In this document: positions 5,035 to 5,177 of the stretch, in pieces | Layout: every line of letters begins with the position of its first letter | How positions within the stretch are numbered: position 1 is the stretch's first letter | Source: Desulfurococcales archaeon | Lineage (GTDB): Archaea; Thermoproteota; Thermoprotei_A; Sulfolobales; Desulfurococcaceae | DNA: 5,177 bases | Assembly (NCBI GenBank): GCA_015521265.1 | Contig: WAON01000206.1 | Span: 1 to 5,177 of the forward strand | Direction: 5' to 3' | Notes under the pieces: generated by a model | Seen by the model: only the letters and a program-made list of their open reading frames with translations | Databases searched by the model: none | Told to the model about the DNA's origin: nothing | Made by a program: the position numbers and the translations under genes

Positions 5035-5177
5035 GAAGTTCGCCTATAGCTTATGTGTTTGGCTGAGCAATTTATCCTTTATTATCGGGAGAGTTTGTTT
5101 CATGAAGGATTGATATAATATATTTTTGTTTTATCTTATAGAGGTTTTTCAATGCTATGGTTTTCTCTTTCCTACCC
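5035..5177. other. AT-rich intergenic end of window with TATA-like element
   Basis: No established gene lies here. A strongly TATA-like run (ATATAATATA, 5113-5122) reads as a promoter on either strand. On the minus strand it could serve the HEPN remnant, with a leader of roughly 60 bases. On the plus strand it lies about 25 bases before the GAGGT that precedes ATG 5152. The plus-strand T-rich tract at 5121-5137 could also end transcription coming from the corA operon. On the minus strand a 34-codon frame enters from the right edge and stops at 5072; it could be the tail of an upstream gene. Confidence 0.4.
5152..5177 (+). CDS. Possible start of a gene leaving the window
   Basis: ATG 5152 opens a frame reading MLWFSLSY before the window ends. 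It is preceded by GAGGT (5141-5145) with a 6-base spacer and by the TATA-like run at 5113-5122, the right order and spacing for a short-leader archaeal gene. Eight residues are too few to confirm coding or name a family; the hydrophobic start would suit a signal peptide or membrane protein. It conflicts with the alternative minus-strand frame covering the same bases. Confidence 0.25.

Noticed and set aside
5044..5103. Minus-strand small frame MKQTLPIIKDKLLSQTHKL before the HEPN ATG
   Set aside because: Only 19 residues, no ribosome site, AT-rich sequence; could arise by chance.

Overview
This 5.2-kb window looks like chromosome from a hyperthermophilic crenarchaeon, most likely Desulfurococcales (inference from sequence style, not a database match). 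Arg is coded mostly by AGG/AGA, Ile often by ATA, TTG is the commonest start codon, genes are tightly packed with GGAGG- or GGTG-type ribosome sites, CTAG is abundant, and the protein families are archaeal in character.

Left third (1-1572): an ABC-2 type exporter is encoded on the minus strand. The ATPase (1439-510) and the permease (513 to beyond position 1) overlap by 4 bases at TTGA. Their promoter lies in an AT-rich divergent region (1440-1572) that holds a perfect 12-bp palindrome.

Middle (1573-2588), plus strand: a six-helix membrane protein of unknown function, then a small winged-helix regulator 26 bases downstream. With the divergent transporter they look like a regulator/export module, and the regulator is the natural candidate for controlling the shared promoter region.

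Right of centre (2641-4779), plus strand: hypE, hypC and a short CorA-family metal transporter, separated by 26 and 19 bases, read as one operon. HypE makes the cyanide ligands and HypC (with HypD) assembles the Fe(CN)2CO group of [NiFe]-hydrogenases, so the organism should have a hydrogenase. The CorA-like protein may supply a divalent metal. HypA, B, D and F are not in the window.

Right end (4757-5177): a decayed HEPN-domain gene on the minus strand, convergent with the CorA gene. Its two halves lie in different frames, separated by what looks like a one-base deletion, and its C-terminus is cut short. This was found by reading across frames; neither half is convincing alone. The last 140 bases are AT-rich, with a TATA-like element and a possible start of a further gene leaving the window. 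I saw no tRNA, rRNA, CRISPR array or insertion sequence.
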